From: Planctomycetaceae bacterium
GTDB lineage: Bacteria > Planctomycetota > Planctomycetia > Planctomycetales > Planctomycetaceae
Reading direction: 5' to 3'
Assembly (NCBI GenBank): GCA_017795105.1
Contig: CP051247.1
Span: forward strand, 1,922,001 to 1,986,000
DNA length: 64,000 bases
Below the pieces are notes generated by a model. The model was not told the DNA's origin, did no database searches, and worked only from the letters and a program-made list of their open reading frames with translations. Position 1 is the first letter of the stretch, and the number at the start of each line of letters is the position of its first letter. Of this stretch, positions 55,534 to 64,000 are shown piece by piece. A program made the translations under genes and the position numbers.

Positions 55534-58500
55534 ATGTTAAAGTCCCTGGAAGTCTTTGGCTTCAAGAGCTTCGCCGACCGCACCACGTTTGCGTTCGCGC
55601 CGGGGATTACGTGCGTCGTTGGTCCCAACGGCTCGGGCAAGAGTAACGTCGTCGATGCGATGAAATGGCTGCTGGGTGACCAGAGTCCCAAGTCGCTTCG
55701 CGGCAAGGCCATGGCGGACGTGATCTTCAACGGCTCGCGCTCCCGCAAGCCGAGCGGCTTCGCCGAAGCCACGCTCTCCTTCGACAATACCCAACAGATT
55801 CTCGCCACCCCGCTCGAAGAAGTCCGAATCACCCGCCGACTGTACCAGGGGGGAGATTCCGAGTACCTGATCAATGGCGAAACTTCGCGACTGAAGGACA
55901 TTCGCGATCTCTTCATGGGGACCGGGGCGGCAACCTCGGCTTACAGCATTATTGAACAGGGTCGGGTCGGTCAGGTTCTGCAGGGCAACCCGTCGACACG
56001 TCGCGTGCTCTTCGAAGAAGCCGCCGGAATTAGCCGGTTCAAATCCCGCCGAATCGATGCCGAACGAAAACTCGACCGCGTCTCGCAGAATCTATTGCGA
56101 CTGACCGACATCGTCGATGAAGTCGAAACGCAACTGCATGCCTGCCGCAATCAGGCCGGTAAAGCGGCTCGGTATCGGGAGTTGACCCGCGGTTACGACG
56201 CCCTTCGTCTCGGCCTGGCCGCCGACGATGCCCGCATCCTCTTCACTCGACTGCAGGAAATCTCCGGGCAGACCAGCGAGGCTCAAGAGGCACTCTCCAA
56301 GACACAGAAAGCCCAGGCTGATCTCGAAGCCGAACGGGAAGAACTGCGGAGTCGATTCCGCAGCGCCGACGAATCGCTGCAGGACACCGAAGCCAAACTC
56401 TCGACGCTCATGCAGCAGCGGTCGAGTGTGCAGACCTCCCTGCATCATCAGTCGGAACGAGCGCGCGAGATCTCGGGAGAAGCCGACCTGCTTCGCAAGC
56501 AACGGGTCGAACTCAAACGACGCGTGCACGATATCGACGAAGAAATTGCCGCCGAAACCCAGCGACGCGAAGATGTGCAATCCGAAATGGACCAGAAGGT
56601 CGCCGATCAGGAAGCGGCGGCCGCTCAACTGCGCGAATTGACCGAGTCGATCGAACAACGCCGGGAAGAACAGGCCGAGCAGCGGCGGGCCCTCGTCGAA
56701 CTGCAGCGGCAACAGGCGACTGCGGAAAGTCATCTCAAGCATCTCAACAGCCGTCGAGAAACGATCCTCGCGGCTCGCGAACGGCTCTTCAATGAACGGG
56801 AAGCCGCCGATGTCGAGGTGGAACGCATCGGCGAGACAGTGGCCGAAGCGACGGAAGTCTATCAGGCGGCAGCCGACCGACACAGCGAACACAAGCGGCG
56901 AATCGACGGCATTCAGAAGCGTCGGCAGGAGCTCGAACATCAGCTCTCGACCATCAATGCCCGGCAGGCTCTCGATCGCGAACAGCGAAGCGCCTGGGAA
57001 GCTCGACTCGGTCTGCTCGAAGACATGGAACAGCGACAGCTCGGTCTGAGCCTCGGTGTGCAGGAGATTCTGAACCGGGCCCGGAAGAGTCATCTCTCGC
57101 CGTGGAAGCACGTGCTCGGAATTCTGGTCGACTTCTTCGAATGCGACTTCGAAGACGCAGCTCTGATCGAGATTGCCCTCAATGGCGGCTCGCAAATGAT
57201 TGTCGTCGATCATCTGCCTCCGTTTCTGGAGTATCTCGAACGACACAGTACACAGTTCGAAGGGCGGCTCGGTTTCGTCGAACTGCCACGTCAGTTCCAG
57301 GAACGGAATCCGCAGGAACTCGATCGGCTTCACGATTTCGAGCAGCAGTACAGCGAACAGGACGGACTCCTGGCGCGAGCCGATCGCCTCGTGCGCTGCG
57401 ACGATCAATTCCGCCCCCTGATTGAACAGCTGCTGCGATCGACCTGGATCGTCGACGGATTGACGACGGCCCGGCGACTGTTGCTCAACGCCCCGACCGG
57501 CTCGCAGTTCCTGACGCAACAGGGAGATCTGCTCACGCCCGATGGCATCGTCCATACCGGAACCATCCAGGCGGAAGGCTCCGTGGTTTCCCGCCGCTCA
57601 GAAATTCTTCGCATCAAGCACGAACTGCTCGAACTGACCCGCCACATCGAGCGGCTCGATCGGAAAACCGAAGAGCTCGGCGAAGTCCTGCTGCGTCTCG
57701 ATGAAGAGCTCGCCAACGCACAAACCTGGATGGAATCGCAGACGGCGGAACTCTCCGAGCTCCGGCAACAGGTTCAGAGTCGACAGAATGAACTCGATCT
57801 GGCGGTCCGCGAACGAAGCCGGATCGACAGCGACCATACATCTGTGGAGTCACAGCTCGAGTCGGTGCAACAGGAACAGAGCGATCAGCATCAGGAGCTG
57901 GAGCAGATCGCCGAACAACTCGAGTCTCTCTCTTCGCAGATCGACCAGTTCGATCGCGATATGCAGCAGGCTCGGCAGCACGAACAGGAAATTGCGGCTC
58001 AGCACAGCCACTTCAAAGTGGAACTGTCAAAGACGCACGAACGTCTCGCTTCAATCGACGCGGTCCTGACACGGCTTAACAAGGATCGCCAACTGCGGCA
58101 GGCTCAGTACGAGGAAGCGATCTCCCGGCTCGAGAACGCGCAGCAGAAAGAGAAGCGTCTTGAATTGCAGATCCTCACCGCTCAGTCCCGACTGGCCGAA
58201 TACTATCTGATCGGCGAACAGCTGCAGGTCGATGTCCAACGGTCCCGGCGGCAACGGAATGAGATTCAGGTCCGCCGCGATCGCAGCAATGAACAGCTGC
58301 GTCAACTGACCGAGAAACGTCGCGAGGAAGACGAACGGGTCCAAGATCTCCGGATCGAACTCCGCGATGTCGAAACCGAACTGCAGGTTCTTCGCGACAA
58401 ACTGTTCGAAGAGTATCAGCTCGGCGTCCAGCAGATTATCGATCTTGGTTTCTCCGCTCTCAAGCCCTTCGAGGCCATGCGGCGGGACGAAGAGATCGAA

Positions 58501-59379
58501 GCCATCGATTATCCCCGTCCGGAAGTCCAGGCAACCGCCCAGGAGGAGAACGCGGACGGAGAAGAAGACGAGACCGAACCCGTAGAAGCCACTCCAGTTG
58601 ATTCGATTGAAGACCTCAGTCAACTCGATGTCGAGAGTACGCCCTGGCCGTGGCTGGAGAGCGAACACGACTTCGCAGAATCTCGGGATACGATCGAACG
58701 TGAAGTCCAGCGGCTGCGGAAGAAGATTAAATCACTGGGCGCGGTCGATCCCTCTTCGCTGCAGGGACTTGATGAACTCGAATCGCGGTATCGCCATCTG
58801 AGCACTCAGCTTCAGGACCTGAAGCACGCGCAATCGACGCTGGAAGATATCATTCGCCGCATCAATACCGAGAGCAAACGCATCTTTATGGAATCGTTCA
58901 CGGCTATCCGTGCGCAATTCCAGGACTTGTTCCGCCAGCTGTTTGGCGGCGGCGAAGGGGATGTGATCATGGAAGACGAATCGGATCCGCTCGAATGCGG
59001 CATCGAGATCGTGGCTCGTCCTCCCGGAAAAGAGCTCCGAAGCATCAGTCTGCTCTCCGGGGGTGAAAAGACGATGACGGCGGTCGGACTGCTGCTGGCC
59101 ATCTTCAAGAGCCGCCCGAGCCCGTTCTGTATTCTGGACGAGTGCGACGCCGCTCTCGACGAGGCGAACATCGATCGCTTTGCCGGTGTGATCAAACAGT
59201 TCCGCGATAAGACGCAGTTCATCGTCATCACGCACCGCAAGCGCACGATGACCGCCGCCGACCGCATCTTCGGCGTCACGATGGAAGAAGCCGGCGTCTC
59301 CAAGAAACTCACCGTCCGCTTCGAGGATGTCGGTGAGAATGGCGAAATCAGCAAGCCCGATCAGAAAGAGGCCGCCTAG
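55534..59379 (+). CDS. smc: chromosome segregation protein SMC
   Basis: SMC condenses and orders the chromosome as an ATP-driven dimer. The 1281-residue protein has the Walker A motif GPNGSGKSN (30-38), a long coiled coil, a hinge (about 520-675), a second coiled coil, the ABC signature LLSGGEKTM (near 1175), and Walker B CILDECDAALDEAN (near 1200). It is slightly longer than the ~1180 residues usual for bacteria; an acidic stretch before the C-terminal head (near 1005-1040) accounts for part of this. The scpA and scpB genes are not in the window. ATG 55534 gives the standard start MLKSLEVFGFKSFADRT. Confidence 0.95.
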   Translation: MLKSLEVFGFKSFADRTTFAFAPGITCVVGPNGSGKSNVVDAMKWLLGDQSPKSLRGKAMADVIFNGSRSRKPSGFAEATLSFDNTQQILATPLEEVRITRRLYQGGDSEYLINGETSRLKDIRDLFMGTGAATSAYSIIEQGRVGQVLQGNPSTRRVLFEEAAGISRFKSRRIDAERKLDRVSQNLLRLTDIVDEVETQLHACRNQAGKAARYRELTRGYDALRLGLAADDARILFTRLQEISGQTSEAQEALSKTQKAQADLEAEREELRSRFRSADESLQDTEAKLSTLMQQRSSVQTSLHHQSERAREISGEADLLRKQRVELKRRVHDIDEEIAAETQRREDVQSEMDQKVADQEAAAAQLRELTESIEQRREEQAEQRRALVELQRQQATAESHLKHLNSRRETILAARERLFNEREAADVEVERIGETVAEATEVYQAAADRHSEHKRRIDGIQKRRQELEHQLSTINARQALDREQRSAWEARLGLLEDMEQRQLGLSLGVQEILNRARKSHLSPWKHVLGILVDFFECDFEDAALIEIALNGGSQMIVVDHLPPFLEYLERHSTQFEGRLGFVELPRQFQERNPQELDRLHDFEQQYSEQDGLLARADRLVRCDDQFRPLIEQLLRSTWIVDGLTTARRLLLNAPTGSQFLTQQGDLLTPDGIVHTGTIQAEGSVVSRRSEILRIKHELLELTRHIERLDRKTEELGEVLLRLDEELANAQTWMESQTAELSELRQQVQSRQNELDLAVRERSRIDSDHTSVESQLESVQQEQSDQHQELEQIAEQLESLSSQIDQFDRDMQQARQHEQEIAAQHSHFKVELSKTHERLASIDAVLTRLNKDRQLRQAQYEEAISRLENAQQKEKRLELQILTAQSRLAEYYLIGEQLQVDVQRSRRQRNEIQVRRDRSNEQLRQLTEKRREEDERVQDLRIELRDVETELQVLRDKLFEEYQLGVQQIIDLGFSALKPFEAMRRDEEIEAIDYPRPEVQATAQEENADGEEDETEPVEATPVDSIEDLSQLDVESTPWPWLESEHDFAESRDTIEREVQRLRKKIKSLGAVDPSSLQGLDELESRYRHLSTQLQDLKHAQSTLEDIIRRINTESKRIFMESFTAIRAQFQDLFRQLFGGGEGDVIMEDESDPLECGIEIVARPPGKELRSISLLSGGEKTMTAVGLLLAIFKSRPSPFCILDECDAALDEANIDRFAGVIKQFRDKTQFIVITHRKRTMTAADRIFGVTMEEAGVSKKLTVRFEDVGENGEISKPDQKEAA

Positions 59380-59603
59380 TCGGCTGCGCACAGGCTTGCT
59401 CCACGCCCTGCTTTTCCCCAGGCAAACGAGATCCTTCAGGGATTCCCCCAGAACCGCATAAGGTCTACCCCAGTTGAGAATCCGGTGAATTGGGCGCTGA
59501 GCGACCAGTGGATGGACGCTGGCAAGCCGCTATCGCCGCAGATGCCCGGGCTGCGTCCCCCAGAGTTCATAGATCGTAGCAAATCCCCCAAGTTGCCAGT
59601 GAA
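59380..59603. other. spacer after smc
   Basis: Nothing coding is seen between smc and the next gene. A sigma-54-like promoter candidate lies at its right end and is listed separately. Confidence 0.4.
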
Positions 59604-59619
59604 TGGAACACTGCTTGCG
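59604..59619 (+). promoter_or_regulatory. candidate sigma-54 (-24/-12) promoter
   Basis: TGGAACACTGCTTGCG keeps the essential GG and GC, 10 bp apart, and differs from the TGGCAC-N5-TTGC consensus at one -24 base (A for C). It lies 68 bp upstream of the membrane-protein start. One site cannot be proven by eye. Confidence 0.35.
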
Positions 59620-59686
59620 TGTTTCGCAGGCACGTCAATTCACCACGGCAACACGGAACTTACAAACACTCCTGGGGAGGGCTGAC

Positions 59687-60934
59687 ATGACAGAACACGT
59701 ACACGAACAACCGGAACACCTCAGATCACGAGACGTCGCCTACCATCATCGTCCCGTGCGGGTGGCTGACCCGGGTCATCCCTTTGTCAGCTGGGGAGCG
59801 ATCTTTGCAGGACTGGTCGTCCTGCTAGGTCTGAGCTGGCTGCTGCATCTTCTCGGTCTGGCGTTTGGCGTCAGCGTGAGCGACGCGGCCGACACAACCG
59901 AAGGACTGCCTACTGGTGCGGTCATCTGGATGGTACTGAGCTGGATGATCGCGTTTTTCGTCGCTTCACTGGCTACGGCTCGTCTGGCCGGATTCATTGA
60001 TGACGTCGCCGGAATGCTCCATGGCTTCGTCGTCTGGGGACTCGGTACGGTCGCCATTCTGATTATGGGCTGGATGGGCGTTTCAAGCCTGCTGCAGACC
60101 GGTCAACAGGTCGCGGCCACAGCCGCTCAGGGAATGGTCGCCGCTGGATCAGGAGCTGCATCTGCTGTCGGCTACACCGCTTCGGGTGTCGCTTCGGCCG
60201 CGGAAATGGTTTCGAACCAGTTTGGAAATCAGATTCAGGATCGTCTGGCCGATGAGGCTGCAGAGATCGCTGCCGATTCGTCGGCACAGCTCTCCGCTGC
60301 GGAAATGCGGAACGTGATTTACAGTCTGGATGAACGAACGATGCGTCGCGTTGTTCTCGATCTGACGAACAACGATCGGGAAGGAGCCGCTCAGCTGATG
60401 GCCGACACGACTGAGTTGTCGCTGCAGGATGCACGAGCACTGGTGAACTCCGCTTACTCGGAACTCGAGCAGCAGCTCGGCAATCCGGAGAACGAAGCTC
60501 CGCTGACGCAGGATCTGCAGAATCAGCTGGCTTCAGGCATCGACGGTTACGTGGCCACTCTGGATGCCCGTGGCGGTGCGCAAGTGACCGAACAGGATGT
60601 CCGTCGAGCCGTGGCAAGTCTGGATGCTGATGCTGTCCAGGGAATCGCATCGCGTCTGGCTGCAGGCGATGCCAACGGTGCCAAACGGATTCTGGTGCAG
60701 AACACGAGCCTGTCGACTGAACAGGTGAACGAACTGTATGAGGGAGCCATGGCTGGCGTTGAACAGGAAGTCCAGCAGTATCGCCAGGAACTGAACCAGG
60801 CGATTGAGGCTGTTTCGACTTATACGTCGCAGGTGCTTTGGGTTGCCTTCGTGGGAACGGCTCTGGCCCTGCTGGTTTCGCTGGGAGGAGGCTGGCTGGG
60901 AGCAGATACGACACGTCGTCTGCATGCCGGCTGA
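59687..60934 (+). CDS. membrane protein with internally duplicated soluble domain
   Basis: The 415-residue protein has three N-terminal membrane helices (about 36-58, 76-95 and 108-130), a Gly/Ala-rich stretch, a soluble region (190-370), and a last helix (about 380-405). The soluble part is a duplication: MRRVVLDLTNNDREGAAQLM and DAVQGIASRLAAGDANGAKR align with equal spacing, as do TTELSLQDARALV and NTSLSTEQVNELY. The start has a strong GGGGAGG about 8 nt upstream. The next gene codes for a tiny membrane protein, probably co-transcribed. I do not know the family; a stress or envelope role is a guess. Confidence 0.82.
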   Translation: MTEHVHEQPEHLRSRDVAYHHRPVRVADPGHPFVSWGAIFAGLVVLLGLSWLLHLLGLAFGVSVSDAADTTEGLPTGAVIWMVLSWMIAFFVASLATARLAGFIDDVAGMLHGFVVWGLGTVAILIMGWMGVSSLLQTGQQVAATAAQGMVAAGSGAASAVGYTASGVASAAEMVSNQFGNQIQDRLADEAAEIAADSSAQLSAAEMRNVIYSLDERTMRRVVLDLTNNDREGAAQLMADTTELSLQDARALVNSAYSELEQQLGNPENEAPLTQDLQNQLASGIDGYVATLDARGGAQVTEQDVRRAVASLDADAVQGIASRLAAGDANGAKRILVQNTSLSTEQVNELYEGAMAGVEQEVQQYRQELNQAIEAVSTYTSQVLWVAFVGTALALLVSLGGGWLGADTTRRLHAG

Positions 60935-60991
60935 TCCGAGCAACAGCAACCTGACCACTTCGATTCCACATCCAAAGAAAGGTAATACATC

Positions 60992-61126
60992 ATGCGACTG
61001 GGTCTTTTTGGAGTTATCCTCGCGATTCTTCTCATCGCCGTGCTGGTCGACAGCGTGGCCCTCGGAGGAATCGGCGGCCTTGTGCTGCTCGTCCTGCTGA
61101 TCATGCTGCTTCTGGGCCGCGTGTAA
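60992..61126 (+). CDS. 44-residue membrane protein (DUF3309-like)
   Basis: The frame reads MRLGLFGVILAILLIAVL and ends GGLVLLVLLIMLLLGRV: two hydrophobic helices with a short glycine loop. The ending strongly resembles DUF3309, a family of very small bacterial membrane proteins of unknown role. It lies 57 bp after the larger membrane-protein gene, on the same strand, and is followed by a strong terminator, so the two likely form one operon. It is too short for most gene finders. The upstream AAAGGT is a weak ribosome-binding site. Confidence 0.75.
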   Translation: MRLGLFGVILAILLIAVLVDSVALGGIGGLVLLVLLIMLLLGRV

Positions 61127-61159
61127 GCACGAAGACATCCATCTGAACGTGGAATGAAG

Positions 61160-61193
61160 CCGATCGGGAACTGGAGTCCCGGTCGGTTTTTTT
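61160..61193 (+). terminator. intrinsic terminator after the small membrane protein
   Basis: The stem CCGATCGGGA/TCCCGGTCGG (one G-U pair allowed) with a 7-nt loop is followed by seven T residues. It ends the 59687-61126 operon. Confidence 0.85.
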
Positions 61194-61196
61194 ATT

Positions 61197-61346
61197 AGGC
61201 GTTAGGCCCCAGGCATGAGGCCATGGGATCGAATTCCCCGGAACACAGACAGATGAACACCCACCTACCACCTACCACCTACCACCTACCACCTACCACC
61301 TACCACCTACCACCTGACGCCTGACGCCTGACGCCTGACGCCTGAC
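61197..61346. repeat. heptanucleotide repeat cluster
   Basis: Three blocks share a 7-bp period: four AGGCNNN units (61197-61221), then after a gap seven perfect CCACCTA units plus one CCACCTG (61261-61316), then four ACGCCTG units (61317-61344), whose reverse complement is CAGGCGT. No gene is present. The spacer up to the cyclase gene shows no other clear feature. Confidence 0.8.
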
Positions 61347-61461
61347 AACAAATTGGGCGTGCGTTTCGGCCGGTCGTCCATTATATTGCCGGGCGTTACC
61401 GCCGGAGGGGTCGTGCTGCCTGGGATTGAGCGACGCTCTTCGCGGTGCCACGACATTAAGC

Positions 61462-63651
61462 ATGGAGCGAGATGAGATGGAGTCAGGACGACAGGACGCA
61501 CGGTTTCTACGCCACGATCAGGAACACACGCTCGAACAGACCGGACTGCACCCCCGCACCGAATTCCCCACGCAGACGACCGAAGACTGGACGCCGCTGG
61601 GACGGGCGATCGCCAACACGGTCTCTTTCCTGAACGATCAACAGCATCCCGAAGGCTACTGGGTGGCTGAACTCGAAGGCGATACGATCCTCGAGTCAGA
61701 ATACATTCTGCTGTTGGCCTACCTGCACGAAGAAAACACTCCGCATGCGCAGGCCGCTGCGCAGTACATTCTGGAGCAGCAGGCTCCGCATGGCGGGTGG
61801 GCCCTCTATCCCGGCGGACCGATTGAGATCAGTGCCTCGGTTAAAGCGTACTGGGCTCTCAAGATCACCGGTCATTCGCCCGACGCCGATTACATGGTGC
61901 GGGCTCGAGAAGCGATTCTGGCCGCCGGCGGTGCCGAGCAGGTCAACAGCTTCACCCGTTATTACATGGCCCTGCTCGGGTTAATCAGCTATCGGCAATG
62001 CCCGGCTGTGCCACCGGAAATTGTCCTGCTGCCTCGCTGGACTCGGGTTTCGATTTACGACATGTCGGCCTGGTCGCGAACAATCCTCGTGCCGTTGAGT
62101 CTGCTCTGGGCGTACAAGCCGGTTCGCAAGTTGCCGGAACGGATGCAGATTGAAGAGCTGTTCGTCAAATCGGCTCGCAAGCTTTCGGTCTGCAACGACG
62201 TGACTACCAAGATCGACAGCATGAGCTACAAGAGCCGGATTCCCTGGGCCTGGGTTTTCCGTCAGTTCGACTGGGCCTACAAAACGTTCGAACGTCTGGG
62301 CACTCCCCCCTATCGTCAGAAGGCGATTCGCGTGGCCGCCGGGTGGATGCTCGAACGCTTCCAGAACAGCGATGGACTCGGCGCCATCTTCCCGCCGATC
62401 GTCTGGTCGCTGGTCGGGCTGAAGTCGCTCGGCTTCGACGAAGATTCCCGCGAAGTTCAGGAAACCCGTCGGCATCTCGACGAGCTGATTCTGAAAGGCC
62501 GTTCGAAGCGGCAGGCCGATCAGGAAACGATTCGTCTGCAGCCGTGCCATTCCCCGGTCTGGGATACCGCGATCGCGACCGTCGCCATGGCCGAAGCGGG
62601 CGATGCCGCCTGCCGCAACAGCGTCGAAGCGGCTGCCACCTGGTTGCGTTCACAGGAAGTTCGTTCCTATGGCGACTGGAGCCTGTCGCATCGCATGGTC
62701 GAACCAAGTGGGTGGTGCTTTGAGTACAACAACGAGTTCTATCCCGATGTCGATGACACCGCGATGGTCCTGATGGCCCTTTCCAAAAGCCTGCCAGACA
62801 ATCTGAACGCCGACTGGCTGGCCGAGTTGGTCCCGCAGTCGGAATCACGAACCGAACCACGCCTGTCGACCATCGTCTCGGGCAAAGCGAATCATCTGCA
62901 GGCGGCCATCGGCGATGTTTCGCGACTGCAGCCGAGTCTCGATTCCTTCCGACGCGGCGTCCAATGGCTCCTTTCGATGCAGTCGAAGAACGGCGGCTGG
63001 GGCGCCTTCGATTCCGATAACGATTTCGAACTGCTCACTCGCGTTCCGTTTGCCGATCACAACGCAATGATCGATCCGCCGACCCCGGATATCACTGCTC
63101 GCGTGCTGGAAGCCCTGGCGATGCTCGGCGTGAATCCGGAGCACACGGCGATCAAGCGAGCGATCAAGTTCATCTGGGAGCACCAGGAAGAGGACGGAAG
63201 CTGGCCGGGTCGCTGGGGTGTGAACTACATCTACGGAACCTGGCAGGTGCTCGTCGGACTGACCGACATTGGCATTCCGAAAGATGATCCACGCATCAAG
63301 CAGGCGGTCCGCTGGCTCAAGACGCATCAGCAGTCGAACGGCGGCTGGGGCGAAACGCCCCGGTCTTACGATGAGCCGGAGCTTCGCGGCACCGGAACGG
63401 TTACGCCGTCGCAAACGGCCTGGGCGCTGATGGGACTCATCTCCGCCGGCGAGGCCCGTTCAGCGGCTGTCAGCGATGGCATCCGTTACCTCATTGAAAC
63501 GCAACAGGCCGACGGAACCTGGGACGAGCCCGAATACACAGGGACAGGATTCCCGCGGGTCTTCTATTTACGTTATCACTATTATCGAGTCTACTTCCCT
63601 CTAATGGCGCTGGCTCGTTATCGACGGGCGACCTCGCCGATTGCCCGGTAG
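61462..63651 (+). CDS. shc: squalene-hopene cyclase
   Basis: This membrane-bound enzyme folds squalene into hopene, the base of hopanoid lipids. The 729-residue protein has the acid motif D-V-D-D-T-A (from residue 429) and several QW motifs (for example QSKNGGWGAFDSDND, QQSNGGWGE, QQADGTWDE). Both alpha-barrel domains are complete. ATG 61462 is used; ATG 61477, with GGAG 9 nt upstream, is nearly as likely, and a TTG further up is possible. The squalene-synthase-type gene at 14687 is probably in the same pathway but unlinked. The gene is followed by a CBS-protein gene on the same strand. Confidence 0.95.
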   Translation: MERDEMESGRQDARFLRHDQEHTLEQTGLHPRTEFPTQTTEDWTPLGRAIANTVSFLNDQQHPEGYWVAELEGDTILESEYILLLAYLHEENTPHAQAAAQYILEQQAPHGGWALYPGGPIEISASVKAYWALKITGHSPDADYMVRAREAILAAGGAEQVNSFTRYYMALLGLISYRQCPAVPPEIVLLPRWTRVSIYDMSAWSRTILVPLSLLWAYKPVRKLPERMQIEELFVKSARKLSVCNDVTTKIDSMSYKSRIPWAWVFRQFDWAYKTFERLGTPPYRQKAIRVAAGWMLERFQNSDGLGAIFPPIVWSLVGLKSLGFDEDSREVQETRRHLDELILKGRSKRQADQETIRLQPCHSPVWDTAIATVAMAEAGDAACRNSVEAAATWLRSQEVRSYGDWSLSHRMVEPSGWCFEYNNEFYPDVDDTAMVLMALSKSLPDNLNADWLAELVPQSESRTEPRLSTIVSGKANHLQAAIGDVSRLQPSLDSFRRGVQWLLSMQSKNGGWGAFDSDNDFELLTRVPFADHNAMIDPPTPDITARVLEALAMLGVNPEHTAIKRAIKFIWEHQEEDGSWPGRWGVNYIYGTWQVLVGLTDIGIPKDDPRIKQAVRWLKTHQQSNGGWGETPRSYDEPELRGTGTVTPSQTAWALMGLISAGEARSAAVSDGIRYLIETQQADGTWDEPEYTGTGFPRVFYLRYHYYRVYFPLMALARYRRATSPIAR

Positions 63652-63723
63652 GACTGGTCCGGCCGCGGCTGCGATCCGATTCGCAATCTGATGATCGATC
63701 ACTCGAAGTGTTGGCATGTCATC

Positions 63724-64000
63724 ATGAAACAGATGCCCGGCCGGTTAGGAACTTTGAGAGCCCGCGACGTGATGTCGAACGACGTCCACGTTCTGCAGGA
63801 AACGACGACACTCACAGAAGCCACGGAGCAGTTAAAGACTTACAAGCACTCCGGGGCTCCGGTGGTCGACAGTCGCGGGAAACTGGTCGGAACGTTCTCA
63901 CTGCGCAATCTGACCGGCGTCAAACGCGGGAACTCTCAGGTTTCCCGGGCACTCTCTTCCAGTCTCGACTCGGCGATTCTGTCCGCTGAAGCCGTCGAGA
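63724..64000 (+). CDS. CBS-domain protein, N-terminal part (3' end outside window)
   Basis: The frame starts MKQMPGRLGTLRARDVMSND and has a CBS domain (VMSNDVHVLQETTTLTEATEQL, in part, and YKHSGAPVVDSRGKLVGTFS). CBS pairs sense adenosyl nucleotides in many regulators. 92 codons are visible with no stop, so the rest lies outside the window. A competing frame beginning at 63708 does not read as a protein. The first ATG of this frame fits the family start well. Only one CBS motif is seen so far. Confidence 0.85.
   Translation, partial: MKQMPGRLGTLRARDVMSNDVHVLQETTTLTEATEQLKTYKHSGAPVVDSRGKLVGTFSLRNLTGVKRGNSQVSRALSSSLDSAILSAEAVE

Noticed and set aside
61261..61346. CRISPR array
   Set aside because: The repeat units are 7 bp and contiguous, with no spacers; it is a simple tandem repeat.
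63708..63989. 93-residue frame starting at 63708
   Set aside because: The neighbouring frame from 63724 encodes a clear CBS domain, so this one is a shadow.

Overview
The window looks like part of a planctomycete chromosome, most likely from the Planctomycetaceae (lineage inferred from gene content, not measured). The marker families are DUF1559 prepilin-like proteins, paired PSCyt1/DUF1549/DUF1553 and DUF1501 proteins, a HYExAFE protein, a Gfo/Idh/MocA oxidoreductase with a Tat signal, methenyl-tetrahydromethanopterin cyclohydrolase, hopanoid genes, and many lipoproteins. About 45 protein genes are supported. No rRNA, tRNA, CRISPR array or prophage was seen.

Layout. (1) 1-6.8 kb: the end of an alpha/beta hydrolase gene, then a compact minus-strand operon queE - LRR lipoprotein - tgt - yajC - secDF, which joins queuosine tRNA modification to the Sec translocon; the Tgt lacks its usual zinc cysteines. 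(2) 6.9-9.7 kb: a DUF1559 gene and two overlapping tandem paralogues, bracketed by two copies of a ~270-bp repeat. (3) 9.7-18.5 kb: oxidoreductase, tadA, small hypotheticals, a surface-type protein, a squalene/phytoene synthase, a disordered acidic protein and a LysR regulator. (4) 18.7-24.9 kb: gltB-gltD glutamate synthase. (5) 25-29.5 kb: PH-domain protein, an rluD-type gene overlapping a TPR protein, a MOSC protein, and a RAYT transposase between two REP-type elements. (6) 29.5-43.7 kb: three DUF1501 proteins and two giant planctomycete cytochrome proteins, with an isomerase and lipoproteins. (7) 43.8-49 kb: a solo ketoacyl synthase, a 56-residue membrane protein, a HYExAFE protein, an epimerase, a lipoprotein and a DUF58 protein. 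(8) 49.4-64 kb: TPR lipoprotein, mch, a FlgI-domain lipoprotein, smc, a membrane protein with a 44-residue partner, squalene-hopene cyclase, and a CBS protein cut by the window end.

The spacers are unusually rich in structured repeats. One family has the form GGATGG - hairpin 1 - hairpin 2, and its stem sequences differ between copies while pairing is kept. A GTAG-headed member with two hairpins brackets the RAYT gene, as in known REP/RAYT pairs. Other spacers hold 130-140-bp elements with terminal inverted repeats and heptad arrays built on AGGC. Several reading frames extend upstream into these repeats, so their N-termini were trimmed here.

The most interesting items are the RAYT/REP unit with the covarying double-hairpin family, the repeat-bracketed DUF1559 cassette, the Tgt without zinc ligands, the FlgI-domain lipoprotein away from any flagellar gene, and the AGGC heptads. 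Functional statements rest on motif recognition by eye; no database search was run.
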